Shown: positions 7,281 to 14,848, numbered from the stretch's first letter. The stretch is 29,008 nt of DNA from JAQVEM01 sp964595565 (GCA_964595565.1 CAZQQX010000025.1:1-29008), one strand, 5' to 3'. A program made the numbers and translations. The notes: a model not told the origin generated them from the letters alone.

Positions 7281-7446
7281 GTTTCCCTTAATGCAGTTCG
7301 TGTTCCTCGGGCCGGAGTTTTGCCGCCGGCTTCCTTCAGATTCCACCTCACGGTGGACACCCTTGCCTTAGGCTAGTGTTTGGTACTATCAACCTCCGTT
7401 CCGGACTTTCGCCGGTTAGCAAGCGCCCTGCCGGGCGCACTAAAGT

Positions 7447-7477
7447 AAAAAAGGCATTCGGTTAGAATGCCTTTTTT
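7447..7477. terminator. Intrinsic terminator downstream of the HU gene
   Basis: A perfect 13-bp stem (7447-7459 and 7465-7477, core GGCATTC/GAATGCC) with a 5-nt loop carries A and T runs on both sides and works in either direction. It lies about 145 bases beyond the HU stop codon and marks the insertion point of the group II intron. Confidence 0.87.
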
Positions 7478-7620
7478 ATAAATAATAAGTTATCAACAAA
7501 TAAACACTAATAGTTAGCCGCGCCAGAAATAATCAGAAAAATAACAATTGTATAATACAAAACTAACTTCTCTTTTTATATCTTCAAATATAACTTTTAA
7601 GAATTAAAAATCTTTCTAAT

Positions 7621-7893
7621 CTACTTTACTTTTTCCTTTAAGCCTTTTCCTGCAACAAATTTAGGAACTGTAGTTGCGGGAATTTTTATAGTTTCTCTTG
7701 TACGGGGATTAAGGCCTGTTCGCGCTTTCCTATTAGACACCTGGAATGTACCGAAACCAACCAGAGACACTTTGCCTCCTTTTGCCAGTGTACTGATTAT
7801 AGAATTCTCCATAGCATCTATTACGCTGGCAACATCTTTTTTGGACAGTTTTGTTTTACTACTTATATCATCTACTAATTCTGCCTTGTTCAT
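7621..7893 (-). CDS. hup: HU-family nucleoid DNA-binding protein
   Basis: 90 residues, the standard HU length. Typical features are the N-terminal helices (MNKAELVDDISSKTKLSKKDV), the GGKVSLVGFGTF turn, the DNA-intercalating arm NRKARTGLNPRTRETIKIPA, and a C-terminal VPKFVAGKGLKEKV. It binds and bends DNA as a dimer and compacts the nucleoid. It lacks the long Lys/Ala-rich tail of mycobacterial and streptomycete HU proteins, so it is the short bacterial form. The ATG has AAAGGAGA ten bases upstream. The gene is followed by an intrinsic terminator and the intron remnant. Confidence 0.95.
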   Translation of the reverse strand: MNKAELVDDISSKTKLSKKDVASVIDAMENSIISTLAKGGKVSLVGFGTFQVSNRKARTGLNPRTRETIKIPATTVPKFVAGKGLKEKVK

Positions 7894-8153
7894 TCCCTAT
7901 CTCCTTTCATTCCTAAAATAAAAATTTTTTTCTATTCTTATTTAATATTTTAAGGCTATTTACTCTGAATTTATAATATTATCTTTTAAAATTAATTACA
8001 ATATTTATTTTAAATTTAACAAAACAATATTTTACAATTAACTTATAACAAGTCTCCAATAAAAAGGGCAAGCAGCCTTTTCCACTGTTTTATGAACTAC
8101 TGCCTGATTAAATATAAACTCTAATAAATTTTAGTTTTACAATCCCTGCGATC

Positions 8154-8181
8154 AAGATTAATTTCCTTAAAAATTAATCTT
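8154..8181 (-). terminator. AT-rich hairpin over the aldolase stop codon
   Basis: A perfect 11-bp inverted repeat (8154-8164 and 8171-8181, AAGATTAATTT/AAATTAATCTT) with a 6-nt loop contains the aldolase stop codon. The stem is weak and no U-tract follows on the minus strand, so termination is only a possibility; it may instead affect mRNA stability. Confidence 0.3.
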
Positions 8182-9091
8182 CAAGGTAAATTTTTAAAAT
8201 CTCATCAAGAAAATCCAGGGCTTCCTCTCTGGGCCTCTGGAAAGTGTTCCTTCCTATTATTGAGCCAAATGCCCCGCCTTTTCTTATCTTCCTTATCTCT
8301 TCGATTACTTCCTCTCTGCCTTTTGCCGGCCCGCCTGAGAATATTACAATTCTCTTACCGTCAAAGGCACTTTGCATTACATGTCTTACTCTTTCTGAAA
8401 GTGTCCCTATCGGAATTTTATATTTTTCATAAATCTTCCTCGCCTCTTCAAGCTCTATATGCTCTGAGGGCGGCTTTACCTTTATCAGGTGGGCACCCAG
8501 CTGAGCGGCAATCTGAACTGCATAGGCCACAACATCAACAGCAGTTTCTCCCTTTTTAGATAAGCCTGAACCTCTTGGATATGACCAGATAACCACCGCC
8601 AGGCCATTTCTTTTCGCTTCAAGTGCCATATCCCTGACCTCTTCATACATCTTTTTAAAATTTATACTTCCCGGATAAATAGTGAATCCCACTGCGACAC
8701 AGCCAAGTTTCAGCGCATCTTCTACGGAAGCAGTTAAGGAAGGGATGGGGTCCGGACTATCATTCAATAAATCATGGCTGTTTACCTTGAGTATCAGCGG
8801 AATCTGCCCCGCGTATTCCCTCGCCATTGCCTGAATAGAACCGAGCGGAGCAGCATGGGCATTAAGACCGGCATCTATAGCCAGCTTCACATGATAAACA
8901 GGGTCATATCCCGGCGGATTAGGCGCAAAGCTCCTTGCTGGACCATGCTCAAAACCCTGGTCAACAGGTAAAATCACTATCTTTCCTGTCCCTGCCAATT
9001 TTCCATGCATTAGTATACTGTAAATGTTTTTGATAACTCCCGGATTCTCATTATCATACCAGGAAAGTATTTCTTTTATCCTGTCATTCAT
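8174..9091 (-). CDS. fbaB: Class I fructose-bisphosphate aldolase (DhnA/FbaB type)
   Basis: 305 residues of the archaeal-type class I aldolase family. It cleaves fructose 1,6-bisphosphate to dihydroxyacetone phosphate and glyceraldehyde 3-phosphate through a lysine Schiff base. Landmarks: ILPVDQGFEHGP (40-51), GLNAHAAPLGSI, LIKVKPPSE with the likely Schiff-base Lys204, the phosphate-binding FSGGPAKG (251-258) and IIGRNTFQRP (278-287). The related DhnA-like aldolases of aromatic amino acid synthesis share the fold, but the FBP assignment fits better with GRNTFQRP. The ATG is preceded by GGGGGA about six bases upstream. It is cytoplasmic, a single gene with its own promoter, divergent from the M23 gene. 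Confidence 0.9.
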   Translation of the reverse strand: MNDRIKEILSWYDNENPGVIKNIYSILMHGKLAGTGKIVILPVDQGFEHGPARSFAPNPPGYDPVYHVKLAIDAGLNAHAAPLGSIQAMAREYAGQIPLILKVNSHDLLNDSPDPIPSLTASVEDALKLGCVAVGFTIYPGSINFKKMYEEVRDMALEAKRNGLAVVIWSYPRGSGLSKKGETAVDVVAYAVQIAAQLGAHLIKVKPPSEHIELEEARKIYEKYKIPIGTLSERVRHVMQSAFDGKRIVIFSGGPAKGREEVIEEIRKIRKGGAFGSIIGRNTFQRPREEALDFLDEILKIYLED

Positions 9092-9135
9092 ATTAATCCC
9101 CCATAAAAATATATTAAGTGTTCGCGTTGATATTT

Positions 9136-9164
9136 ATTATAAGAGTTAATATTCAAATAGTAAA
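9136..9164 (-). promoter_or_regulatory. Sigma-70-type promoter for the aldolase gene
   Basis: On the minus strand TTTACT (9159-9164) and a consensus TATAAT (9136-9141) are 17 bases apart. The predicted transcript start is about 40 bases before the aldolase ATG. Confidence 0.55.
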
Positions 9165-9203
9165 ATATATATTGAATATAGCGATTCTCATCTATTTATA
9201 CAT

Positions 9204-9231
9204 TTGCATAATTGTATAAATTTTGTATAAT
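9204..9231 (+). promoter_or_regulatory. Sigma-70-type promoter for the M23 gene
   Basis: TTGCAT (9204-9209) and TATAAT (9226-9231) with a 16-base spacer lie just upstream of the M23 gene. The predicted start is about 20 bases before its ATG, so the leader is very short. Confidence 0.5.
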
Positions 9232-9258
9232 ATCATATTGTAAAATATTAAAAGTTTT

Positions 9259-9870
9259 ATGGTTAAAGTTCGTTTTATGATTTTAAGAAAAATAGAATAT
9301 TACATTCATAAATTTAAAAATATTATAATCAAATTTCTAATGTTTTTTATTTTATTCTTAATTACTTTTACTGCCCTCCCCCCACCAGTTTATCCTGATT
9401 ATAAGGCCCCATTTTTAATACCCCTTAATGGTAACATTGTAACCGGTTTTAGAGAAAGCTATCCGTACACTGAAAAGGATAGAAATCTAAAACATACAGG
9501 AATTGATATAGAGGGCGAATTCGGCCAGAAGGTTGTAGCAGCAGGGAACGGCATAGTATCCTACTGTGGTTTCTCACCCATAGGTGGAAGAACCCTGGTA
9601 ATCAAGCATAACGAAAAGATAAGAACCACTTATCTCAATTTACTACAGATATATGCCGCAACAGGAACTTATGTCAGGCAGGGAGAGGTTATTGCCTGCA
9701 TCGGTGCGCTTGACGACCCTTCAAATCCCGGCTATCATCTTCACTTCGGTGTAATATATGAAAATAAATACATTGACCCTGTGGATTTATTAGAAATAGA
9801 TTACAGCAGTATCTCAAGATTTATTTATTTGAAGTATTTTCCTGATGACTTTAGTTTTACCTCACAGTGA
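9259..9870 (+). CDS. M23-family peptidase-like protein (LytM domain)
   Basis: 203 residues. A membrane anchor or signal segment (about 23-40) is followed by a compact LytM domain (about 50-175). Zinc-site motifs are present: H79 and D83 in HTGIDIEG, and H160/H162 in HLHFGV. The domain normally cleaves peptidoglycan peptide bridges outside the membrane. The usual LYAHL segment reads TYLNLL here, so the second catalytic histidine appears to be Asn127. This raises the possibility of a weakly active or non-enzymatic member, like the divisome and sporulation LytM regulators. No Shine-Dalgarno site precedes the ATG; a second ATG six codons downstream is an alternative. Confidence 0.85.
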   Translation: MVKVRFMILRKIEYYIHKFKNIIIKFLMFFILFLITFTALPPPVYPDYKAPFLIPLNGNIVTGFRESYPYTEKDRNLKHTGIDIEGEFGQKVVAAGNGIVSYCGFSPIGGRTLVIKHNEKIRTTYLNLLQIYAATGTYVRQGEVIACIGALDDPSNPGYHLHFGVIYENKYIDPVDLLEIDYSSISRFIYLKYFPDDFSFTSQ

Positions 9871-9885
9871 AGAAGCTAAAATAAT

Positions 9886-10254
9886 CTAATCCCGGTTAAA
9901 ATACGATTGCATATTTTCTATTTCTTCACTGACCTTATTGTCAATTAACTCTTTTCCAACCCCAAATTCAATTATATTAAAAGTTAATTTAATCTTTTCA
10001 AAAGACTTTTTTAATATTCCATTAATCTGGGGTTGCTGCCCCATGTCCAGGACGCTGAGCTGCAGATAATCTTCTCCATCAGTGGTGGAAATGCATTTTA
10101 TATGGCCTATTTTTTTACAGCCGTTTTTTTTGAGAAAATCTATAATGTTTCTGGCAATTTCTCTTATTTTCTTAACAAAATCTTCTTTTGCCACAGGATT
10201 CCGCGAAGTTATTATTACTCTTCTGGTTAAGATTACAGAGCCGTTAGCGCCCAT
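9886..10254 (-). CDS. Hypothetical 122-residue cytoplasmic protein
   Basis: I do not recognise the family. The sequence alternates strands and helices (RRVIITSRN, then a helix KEDFVKKIREIARNIIDFLKKNG, then strands GHIKCIS and DYLQLSVLDMG, then a second long helix), suggesting a compact alpha/beta fold. There are no membrane segments, no signal peptide, and just one or two cysteines. The gene is well supported by a strong upstream promoter, and its start ATG has GTGAG about ten bases upstream. It converges on the M23 gene and lies downstream of, but separately promoted from, the dihydrolipoyl dehydrogenase gene. Confidence 0.65.
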   Translation of the reverse strand: MGANGSVILTRRVIITSRNPVAKEDFVKKIREIARNIIDFLKKNGCKKIGHIKCISTTDGEDYLQLSVLDMGQQPQINGILKKSFEKIKLTFNIIEFGVGKELIDNKVSEEIENMQSYFNRD

Positions 10255-10315
10255 AGGATTCTCACTTCTTATTATTTTATAATAATATTATTGATATTTG
10301 TGAGTCAGATTGATA

Positions 10316-10343
10316 ATTTTAGCATAACTTTACTCTATGTCAA
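10316..10343 (-). promoter_or_regulatory. Strong sigma-70-type promoter
   Basis: On the minus strand a consensus TTGACA (10338-10343) is followed after 16 bases by TAAAAT (10316-10321), with an extended TGC directly before the -10. It would drive the 122-residue hypothetical gene with a leader of about 55 bases. Confidence 0.7.
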
Positions 10344-10441
10344 AGTATTTTAAATTAACCACGGGGTTTTTACTGCTTCACTAATTTAACTTTTATCTGC
10401 CTTTTGCCGCCCGTCTAACACTTTTCTGCTTATTATTCTAT

Positions 10442-11830
10442 TTATCTGTGAGTTGACATTCCGGAATAGTCTTCCGCAGCTTCCATAACAGTTTCTGAAA
10501 ATGTGGGGTGTGAGTGAACGGTAGATGCAATATCATCTACCAGTAACTCGGCTTCCATGGCTACTGCCACTTCATGTACGAGTTCCGAGGCCCCCGGCCC
10601 TATCATCCTGGCACCCAGTATCTCACCGGTCTGGCTATCTGCAATAATTTTTATAAAGCCTTCCGTCTCTCCCGAGATATAAGCCCTGCCGCTGGAGCTA
10701 AACGGGAATGTTCCGGTATGTATCTTTATATTTTTCCCCCTGGCCTGCTTCTCGCTTAATCCAACCGTGCCAATCTCCGGTGAGGTAAATACTGCCCATG
10801 GAATAACTTTGTAGCTTATCTCTTTTTCCGTCCCTGCAATATTTTCCGCCGCAATCTTTCCTTCTTTTGAGGCCACATGCGCAAGCTGTAATCCGCCTGT
10901 AATATCACCTACGGCATATATGCCGTCGACATTTGTCTTAAGATGTGAATCCACTTTAATATAACCTCTGTCTCCAACCTCTACCCCTGCTTTTTCAAGG
11001 CCAATTCCGGTAGAATTGGGTTTTCTTCCCACTGACAAGAGAATTTTTTCGGAAGATATTTTCTTGCCGCCACTTATGGTGCACTCAAAATTTCCGCCGC
11101 TCTTCTTAAAACTCTCTACTTTTGAGTCTGTAAATATCTCAATTCCCTTTCGTTTAAACACCTCTTTAATTATCCCGGAAACTTCTTCGTCCTCTGTTGA
11201 TAATATTCCTGGAAGTATTTCTACTATGGTGACTCTTGTGCCAAAGGATGAAAAGATATTTGCAAACTCGCATCCTATCACTCCCCCGCCTACAATCAAG
11301 AGGGATTCAGGTAACCTGTCAAGGGACAAAATTCCGGTGTTATCCATTACCCCGTTCTCGGAAAGGTCAAAGGGCTCTACATTTGCAGCAGAGGAGCCAG
11401 TGGCAATGATTATATTTTTTGCCTCTATTTCCATCTGCCGGTTATCGGCAGTTTTTACCGCAATCTTTCCTTTTTCCACTATCTCGCCTCTGCCCTTTAT
11501 AAGTTTTACATTATTTTTTTTAAAAATATTCTCCAGGCCTTTTACCTGCATCTCAATTATACTGTCTTTTCTTGCTGCCGCCGCCTTAAAATCCAGTTCA
11601 GGCGATGACACCTTTATTCCCAGCTCCTTAGATTTCTTTATTTCTTCCAGTGTACGGGCAATATGGTATAAAGTCTTTGTGGGAATACAGCCACTGTTCA
11701 AACAAACCCCTCCCGGATTATCTTTCTCAATCAATGCCACCTTCAACCCGAGTTTAGAAGCTCTAACGGATGCAACATAACCTCCCGGTCCTCCTCCCAG
11801 AACAGCAAGATCTACTTTTTCATCAGCCAT
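10442..11830 (-). CDS. lpdA: Dihydrolipoyl dehydrogenase (E3 component)
   Basis: 462 residues, full length for the family. The N-terminal FAD motif is GGGPGG (12-17). The redox-active disulfide is Cys43/Cys48 in GGVCLNSGCIPTK. The NAD-binding motif is IVGGGVIG near residue 180, a second FAD contact is IYAVGDITGG, and the interface His-Glu pair lies in HSHPTFSE near the C-terminus. It reoxidises protein-bound dihydrolipoamide with NAD+. No E1, E2, lipoyl-domain or glycine-cleavage gene is adjacent, so the complex it serves (pyruvate/2-oxoacid dehydrogenase or glycine cleavage) cannot be read from context. The ATG has GGGG eleven bases upstream. Confidence 0.95.
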   Translation of the reverse strand: MADEKVDLAVLGGGPGGYVASVRASKLGLKVALIEKDNPGGVCLNSGCIPTKTLYHIARTLEEIKKSKELGIKVSSPELDFKAAAARKDSIIEMQVKGLENIFKKNNVKLIKGRGEIVEKGKIAVKTADNRQMEIEAKNIIIATGSSAANVEPFDLSENGVMDNTGILSLDRLPESLLIVGGGVIGCEFANIFSSFGTRVTIVEILPGILSTEDEEVSGIIKEVFKRKGIEIFTDSKVESFKKSGGNFECTISGGKKISSEKILLSVGRKPNSTGIGLEKAGVEVGDRGYIKVDSHLKTNVDGIYAVGDITGGLQLAHVASKEGKIAAENIAGTEKEISYKVIPWAVFTSPEIGTVGLSEKQARGKNIKIHTGTFPFSSSGRAYISGETEGFIKIIADSQTGEILGARMIGPGASELVHEVAVAMEAELLVDDIASTVHSHPTFSETVMEAAEDYSGMSTHR

Positions 11831-11939
11831 AATTTAAGAAACCCCTTTCTATAAATATTTAAACTAAAACAAAAAACGTACTAAGAACCTTTACCTGCAA
11901 TATTAATGATATGAAAAAATAAAAAAACTAAAAATTCCT

Positions 11940-12314
11940 TTAGCTACCGTCTTTACCGGCACTTTTGCTGCTATCTTTATTATCGTCCCCGTTTTCTTTT
12001 CTTAAAACTGCATATATTTCTTTTAGCACTTTTAGAGGCTCCTTAAATAACCTGCTGGGGAAAAATGGAGTTAATGTTACAAAGGCTTTTTTCATATCCT
12101 CGGTCATCCTGTGTGGTTTGGTAAGAATTCTGTCTATAAAATCTTCGGCAAAAACAGTCCTGAGATGTCTCCTATCAATTTCTATTCTTTTATGGCAGTT
12201 ATCACAGACCACGCTTCTCAGATAATTCCCGATATAATATACTGTATGAGTCGTTTCCCTATTGCAATTAATGCAATACAGGACTATTTTTGCTTCTCTG
12301 TCCTTTCCTTTCAT
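11940..12314 (-). CDS. Small zinc-ribbon protein of unknown role
   Basis: 124 residues. The N-terminal half contains two CxxC knuckles, Cys14/Cys17 (YCINCNRE) and Cys37/Cys40 (VVCDNCHK), 20 residues apart: a rubredoxin-like zinc ribbon. A basic helix (RRHLRTVFAEDFIDRILTKPHRM) and an acidic Ser/Asp-rich tail follow. It may bind RNA, DNA or protein, but no specific function is recognisable. The ATG has GAGGG about eight bases upstream. It is 109 bases upstream of and parallel to lpdA, possibly the same transcript. Confidence 0.7.
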   Translation of the reverse strand: MKGKDREAKIVLYCINCNRETTHTVYYIGNYLRSVVCDNCHKRIEIDRRHLRTVFAEDFIDRILTKPHRMTEDMKKAFVTLTPFFPSRLFKEPLKVLKEIYAVLRKENGDDNKDSSKSAGKDGS

Positions 12315-12596
12315 TAAATACCCTCATAAAATCTATAAATCTTATTTATGGGCCCTTATTGATTCTCTTTAAGTGGCCTCCACAAAAAATTTTACCCTGT
12401 TTTTAATTTAATAAAAGCTTACTTGTTAAAATTATTTCAACAATAACATAACATATTCCGCTATTCCTGTTAAAAACTTCGCCGGGGAAATGCCTTCATG
12501 TTTTTTGCCAGGGACCTAGCATCGGTATATTTTGTTTTAACTATATGAGTATTTTTTTAAATACTATATTAAAAAAAAAGTAATTACAAGATATAA

Positions 12597-12687
12597 CCTG
12601 TCACCAGGATTATGGACCGGCTGCTGGAATTTCGCCATATCTCTGCTATCTCTGGCTACTAATTCCGCAGGCACCTTACTATAAGGT
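12597..12687. other. Candidate structured RNA or inverted-repeat element
   Basis: Three hairpins are packed in 91 bases. P1: CCTG/CAGG (12597-12608) with a four-base loop that reads GTGA, a GNRA loop, on the minus strand. P2: CTGC plus GGAATT pairing with AATTCC plus GCAG (12621-12670) with one bulged base, and an inner GCCA/TGGC pair (12634-12637 with 12653-12656). P3: ACCTTA/TAAGGT (12673-12687) with a 3-base loop. On the minus strand the P2 loop contains a direct repeat of AGAGATA. The GNRA loop favours the minus strand as the transcribed one. It matches no riboswitch I know. Confidence 0.35.
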
Positions 12688-12789
12688 ATCCATATAGATT
12701 ATCTTTCCCGTTTAATTTAATTTTTTATTTTATATATTTAGATTCAACCGCCAGAATGCTGCCGGGGGTGTCTGCCTATGTTTTACTTC

Positions 12790-12818
12790 TTCAATTTATA
12801 CCAGATAGCAAGTATAAT
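12790..12818 (+). promoter_or_regulatory. Probable promoter for the EIIC gene
   Basis: TTCAAT (12790-12795) and a consensus TATAAT (12813-12818) are 17 bases apart. The -35 box is poor. The transcript would start about 28 bases before the ATG of the EIIC gene. Confidence 0.4.
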
Positions 12819-12852
12819 GTAAAAACATTAAAAAGCTAAAAAAATTAATCTA

Positions 12853-14154
12853 ATGGCAATTACTTCTGAAATAATTAAATATATAATAGAAATAGGCCCT
12901 GTTGTATTATTACCCGCTATATTACTCATAATTAGCCTTATTGTAACCAGAAAACCGCTAAAAAATTTAAAAAATTTTGTCTTTATATTTATCGGCCTTG
13001 TCGGTGTTTCGGTTCTTCTTACTCTTTTTGTAAATTTTTTTAATCCCATTATCAATACCATAATCTTAAATTCTACAAAAGAATATACAACTATTGATGT
13101 AGGCTGGCTCGTTTCAAGAACTTTAATTTTAAATTCCCCCATCAGCCTCCAGATCATAATAGCGGTTATAAGCCTGAATATAATTATGCTTCTTTTAAGA
13201 TTCACAAGGACCATAAATATTGACTTATGGAATTACTGGGGTTTCCTGCTTGCGGGTTCCATTGTCTTTGCCATTACAGGTATAAGATGGATAGCAATAT
13301 TAATTTCTGTAATCGTAGCCTGTATAACTCTGGTTCTATCAGATATATATGCAACATGTATCGGCAACTATTCAGGCCTTAATGGCGTATCCACTCCCCA
13401 GCCACAGATTATCTGCTGGGCGCCTGTTTCACATCTAATTAACACTATCTTTAATAAGATTCCTTTTATTAAGAGAGCCCATATTTTCTTTGAGGAAGTT
13501 CAATATAAAATTGGATTATTTTCAGAACCGTTAATCACTGGTTTCATACTGGGTTTTATTATAGGAGCAATTACCCGTTATAAGAATTTCTACCTTAACC
13601 CGGGCTCCAACCTCCTTTATGCTTTTTCAAGCGGACTGACTTTATCCTTTATATTTATACTGATTCCAAGAGCAGTTAATCTTCTTTTTAAGGGTCTTAC
13701 ACCCACAATTAATGATATAAGAGACTTTATAAAGCGAAAAGTAACAAAAAGAGAATTATACATAGGGCTTGACCCCATAATATTGGCGGGCTTACCCTCT
13801 ACAATTGTCTTATCTGTTATTATCATCCCCCTTACTGTTTATATTTCAACCATTCTCCCCGGCAGTAACGTGCTCCCTTCCGCTGACCTTATAATGATTC
13901 CGCTCATACTTATCTGGATAATTACTCCATCAAGAGGTGATATAATCAGGAGTTTTATTTCAGCAATTATAGTAATCCCGGTAATTTTATGGATAACTTC
14001 CAGCACTGGTAATTTATTTACAGAGTTTTTCCTTGAACATGATATGGAGATGATAGAAGGTTATAAAAGAGTTACAAGCATCGGTGGAAGTTCCAATATA
14101 TTTTTCTGGATTTTAGTAAAAATTATAGAACCGATATTTAATCTATTGCCATAA
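12853..14154 (+). CDS. Orphan PTS galactitol-type EIIC permease (GatC-like)
   Basis: 433 residues with about ten or more hydrophobic segments. It follows the GatC family along its length: IIEIGPVVLLPAILLI near the N-terminus, DVGW at 82-85, LLLRFTRTINIDLWNYW at about 113-129, FSEPLITGFILGFIIGA, LFKGLTPTINDIR, YIGLDPIILAG and the hydrophobic end. GatC forms the sugar channel of the galactitol phosphotransferase system and needs EIIA, EIIB, HPr and EI. None of these is next to it: the flanks are a gene-free gap and an unrelated convergent gene. It may act as a non-PTS carrier or pair with components elsewhere. No Shine-Dalgarno site precedes the ATG. Confidence 0.87.
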   Translation: MAITSEIIKYIIEIGPVVLLPAILLIISLIVTRKPLKNLKNFVFIFIGLVGVSVLLTLFVNFFNPIINTIILNSTKEYTTIDVGWLVSRTLILNSPISLQIIIAVISLNIIMLLLRFTRTINIDLWNYWGFLLAGSIVFAITGIRWIAILISVIVACITLVLSDIYATCIGNYSGLNGVSTPQPQIICWAPVSHLINTIFNKIPFIKRAHIFFEEVQYKIGLFSEPLITGFILGFIIGAITRYKNFYLNPGSNLLYAFSSGLTLSFIFILIPRAVNLLFKGLTPTINDIRDFIKRKVTKRELYIGLDPIILAGLPSTIVLSVIIIPLTVYISTILPGSNVLPSADLIMIPLILIWIITPSRGDIIRSFISAIIVIPVILWITSSTGNLFTEFFLEHDMEMIEGYKRVTSIGGSSNIFFWILVKIIEPIFNLLP

Positions 14155-14158
14155 TAAA

Positions 14159-14641
14159 TTATTCTTCTTTTCTCCCCGTTACCCTGTGGATATATTCCAG
14201 ATATAAATTTCTTCTGACAGCAGAACCCCCCCTGAATTTTTCAATCCCTTTTCTTTCCAGTATCATTTCTATCTTTCTGTCATCAAACGCTATAATATCT
14301 TTTACATTAAATAGATTTGTTTTAACTACCCACAGGTCCGACTGTCTTGAAACATAAGGGAAAAAGGAAAATTCCTTTAATATTTTTTCCCATGGTACAT
14401 TGATTTTCTCAACCAGGTCCACCTTATTTATATCAGGATTCTTTTCTATGACATCTTTTGCCTGGATAAATACTTCCGAATTTATCCCCTTTTCAATTCT
14501 TTTTAAATTATATGAAGACAGGGTTAAAAAAATTCCATAAATAAGTATAACCGGGATTATATAATAGTAATACTTTGATAGAAAATTCACTAAATAGCTT
14601 CCTATTTTACCCAGAAATGTCTCCAGCCAGATATTACTCAT
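14159..14641 (-). CDS. Hypothetical single-pass membrane protein
   Basis: 160 residues. A hydrophobic segment at about 24-43 (YYYYIIPVILIYGIFLTL) follows a short N-terminal region. The rest is soluble and charged, with a winged-helix-like look in the middle (AKDVIEKNPDINKVDLVEKINVPWEKILKEF) and a C-terminal basic tail. I do not recognise a family. The start ATG has AAGGG about nine bases upstream. It ends four bases from the convergent EIIC gene. It may be a membrane-tethered regulator, but this is only a shape-based guess. Confidence 0.6.
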   Translation of the reverse strand: MSNIWLETFLGKIGSYLVNFLSKYYYYIIPVILIYGIFLTLSSYNLKRIEKGINSEVFIQAKDVIEKNPDINKVDLVEKINVPWEKILKEFSFFPYVSRQSDLWVVKTNLFNVKDIIAFDDRKIEMILERKGIEKFRGGSAVRRNLYLEYIHRVTGRKEE

Positions 14642-14758
14642 TTCATTTAACCCTTAAAAAAGTTATTTTTTTATCTTACTTACCAGAACACGTCCATTGC
14701 AGGCGCAGGTCTTGTAATTTTTTATTTATTAGAAATAAGATTGACCCCTAACATTTTT

Positions 14759-14834
14759 TGGTGGAGATGAGCGGGATCGAACCGCTGACCTCCTGCTTGC
14801 AAGGCAGGCGCTCTCCCAGCTGAGCTACACCCCC
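14759..14834 (-). tRNA. tRNA-Ala (anticodon TGC)
   Basis: 76 bases with encoded CCA. Acceptor strand GGGGGTG pairs with CATCTCC. The D-arm is AGCTCAGCTGGGAGAGC, the anticodon arm CTGCCTTGCAAGCAG with loop CTTGCAA and anticodon TGC, and the T-arm GCGGTTCGATCCCGC. It follows tRNA-Ile and is probably cotranscribed with it. Confidence 0.96.
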
Positions 14835-14848
14835 ACAAATTGATATAC

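Larger units (their letters stand above)
6708..7440 (-). mobile_element. Internally deleted group II intron
   Basis: On the minus strand the element begins with GTGCGCCCGGCAGGGCGC at 7440. It continues with domain I-type sequence (AAAGTCCGGAAC, GGTTGATAGTACCAA, CACTAGCC, CCACCGTGAGGTGG) to about 7280. It then jumps directly into the 3' part of the intron-encoded protein and ends with domain V and a domain VI-like hairpin near 6708-6745. The remainder of domain I, domains II and III, and the reverse transcriptase core are missing, a deletion I estimate at over 1 kb. Both ends survive. The 5' end lies six bases after the U-tract of the HU terminator, the kind of site favoured by group IIC introns, though I cannot fix the class from these remnants. 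The exact 3' boundary is uncertain by several bases. It is unlikely to splice. Confidence 0.85.
12315..12852. other. Gene-free 538-bp gap with GC-richer islands
   Basis: No intact gene is seen on either strand. Three GC-richer islands (about 12478-12530, 12597-12690 and 12745-12777) interrupt very AT-rich sequence. The middle island holds the inverted-repeat cluster listed separately. On the minus strand, short open stretches such as TDARSLAKNMKAFP (first island) and ELVARDSRDMAKF (second island) look protein-like but have no start, no ribosome binding site and early stops. They may be remnants of lost genes or chance. Confidence 0.6.

Noticed and set aside
6981..7376. Plus-strand open frames across the intron remnant
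   Set aside because: They lie antisense to the maturase fragment and domain I; the group II intron explains the sequence better.
11016..11780. 254-codon plus-strand open frame opposite lpdA
   Set aside because: lpdA is unmistakable, and the Ser/Phe/Pro-rich antisense product shows no recognisable motif or ribosome binding site.
12548..12565. AGTATTT/AAATACT hairpin near an A-run in the gene-free gap
   Set aside because: It is pure AT pairing without a proper stem or adjacent terminating U-tract in the right position for a gene; likely chance in AT-rich DNA.
12480..12700. Protein-like minus-strand fragments suggestive of a decayed transposase
   Set aside because: The stretches are under 35 residues, lack a start and a ribosome binding site, and match no family firmly enough to name.
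12828..13214. Minus-strand open frame opposite the EIIC gene start
   Set aside because: The plus-strand EIIC matches its family throughout; the antisense product is low-complexity hydrophobic.
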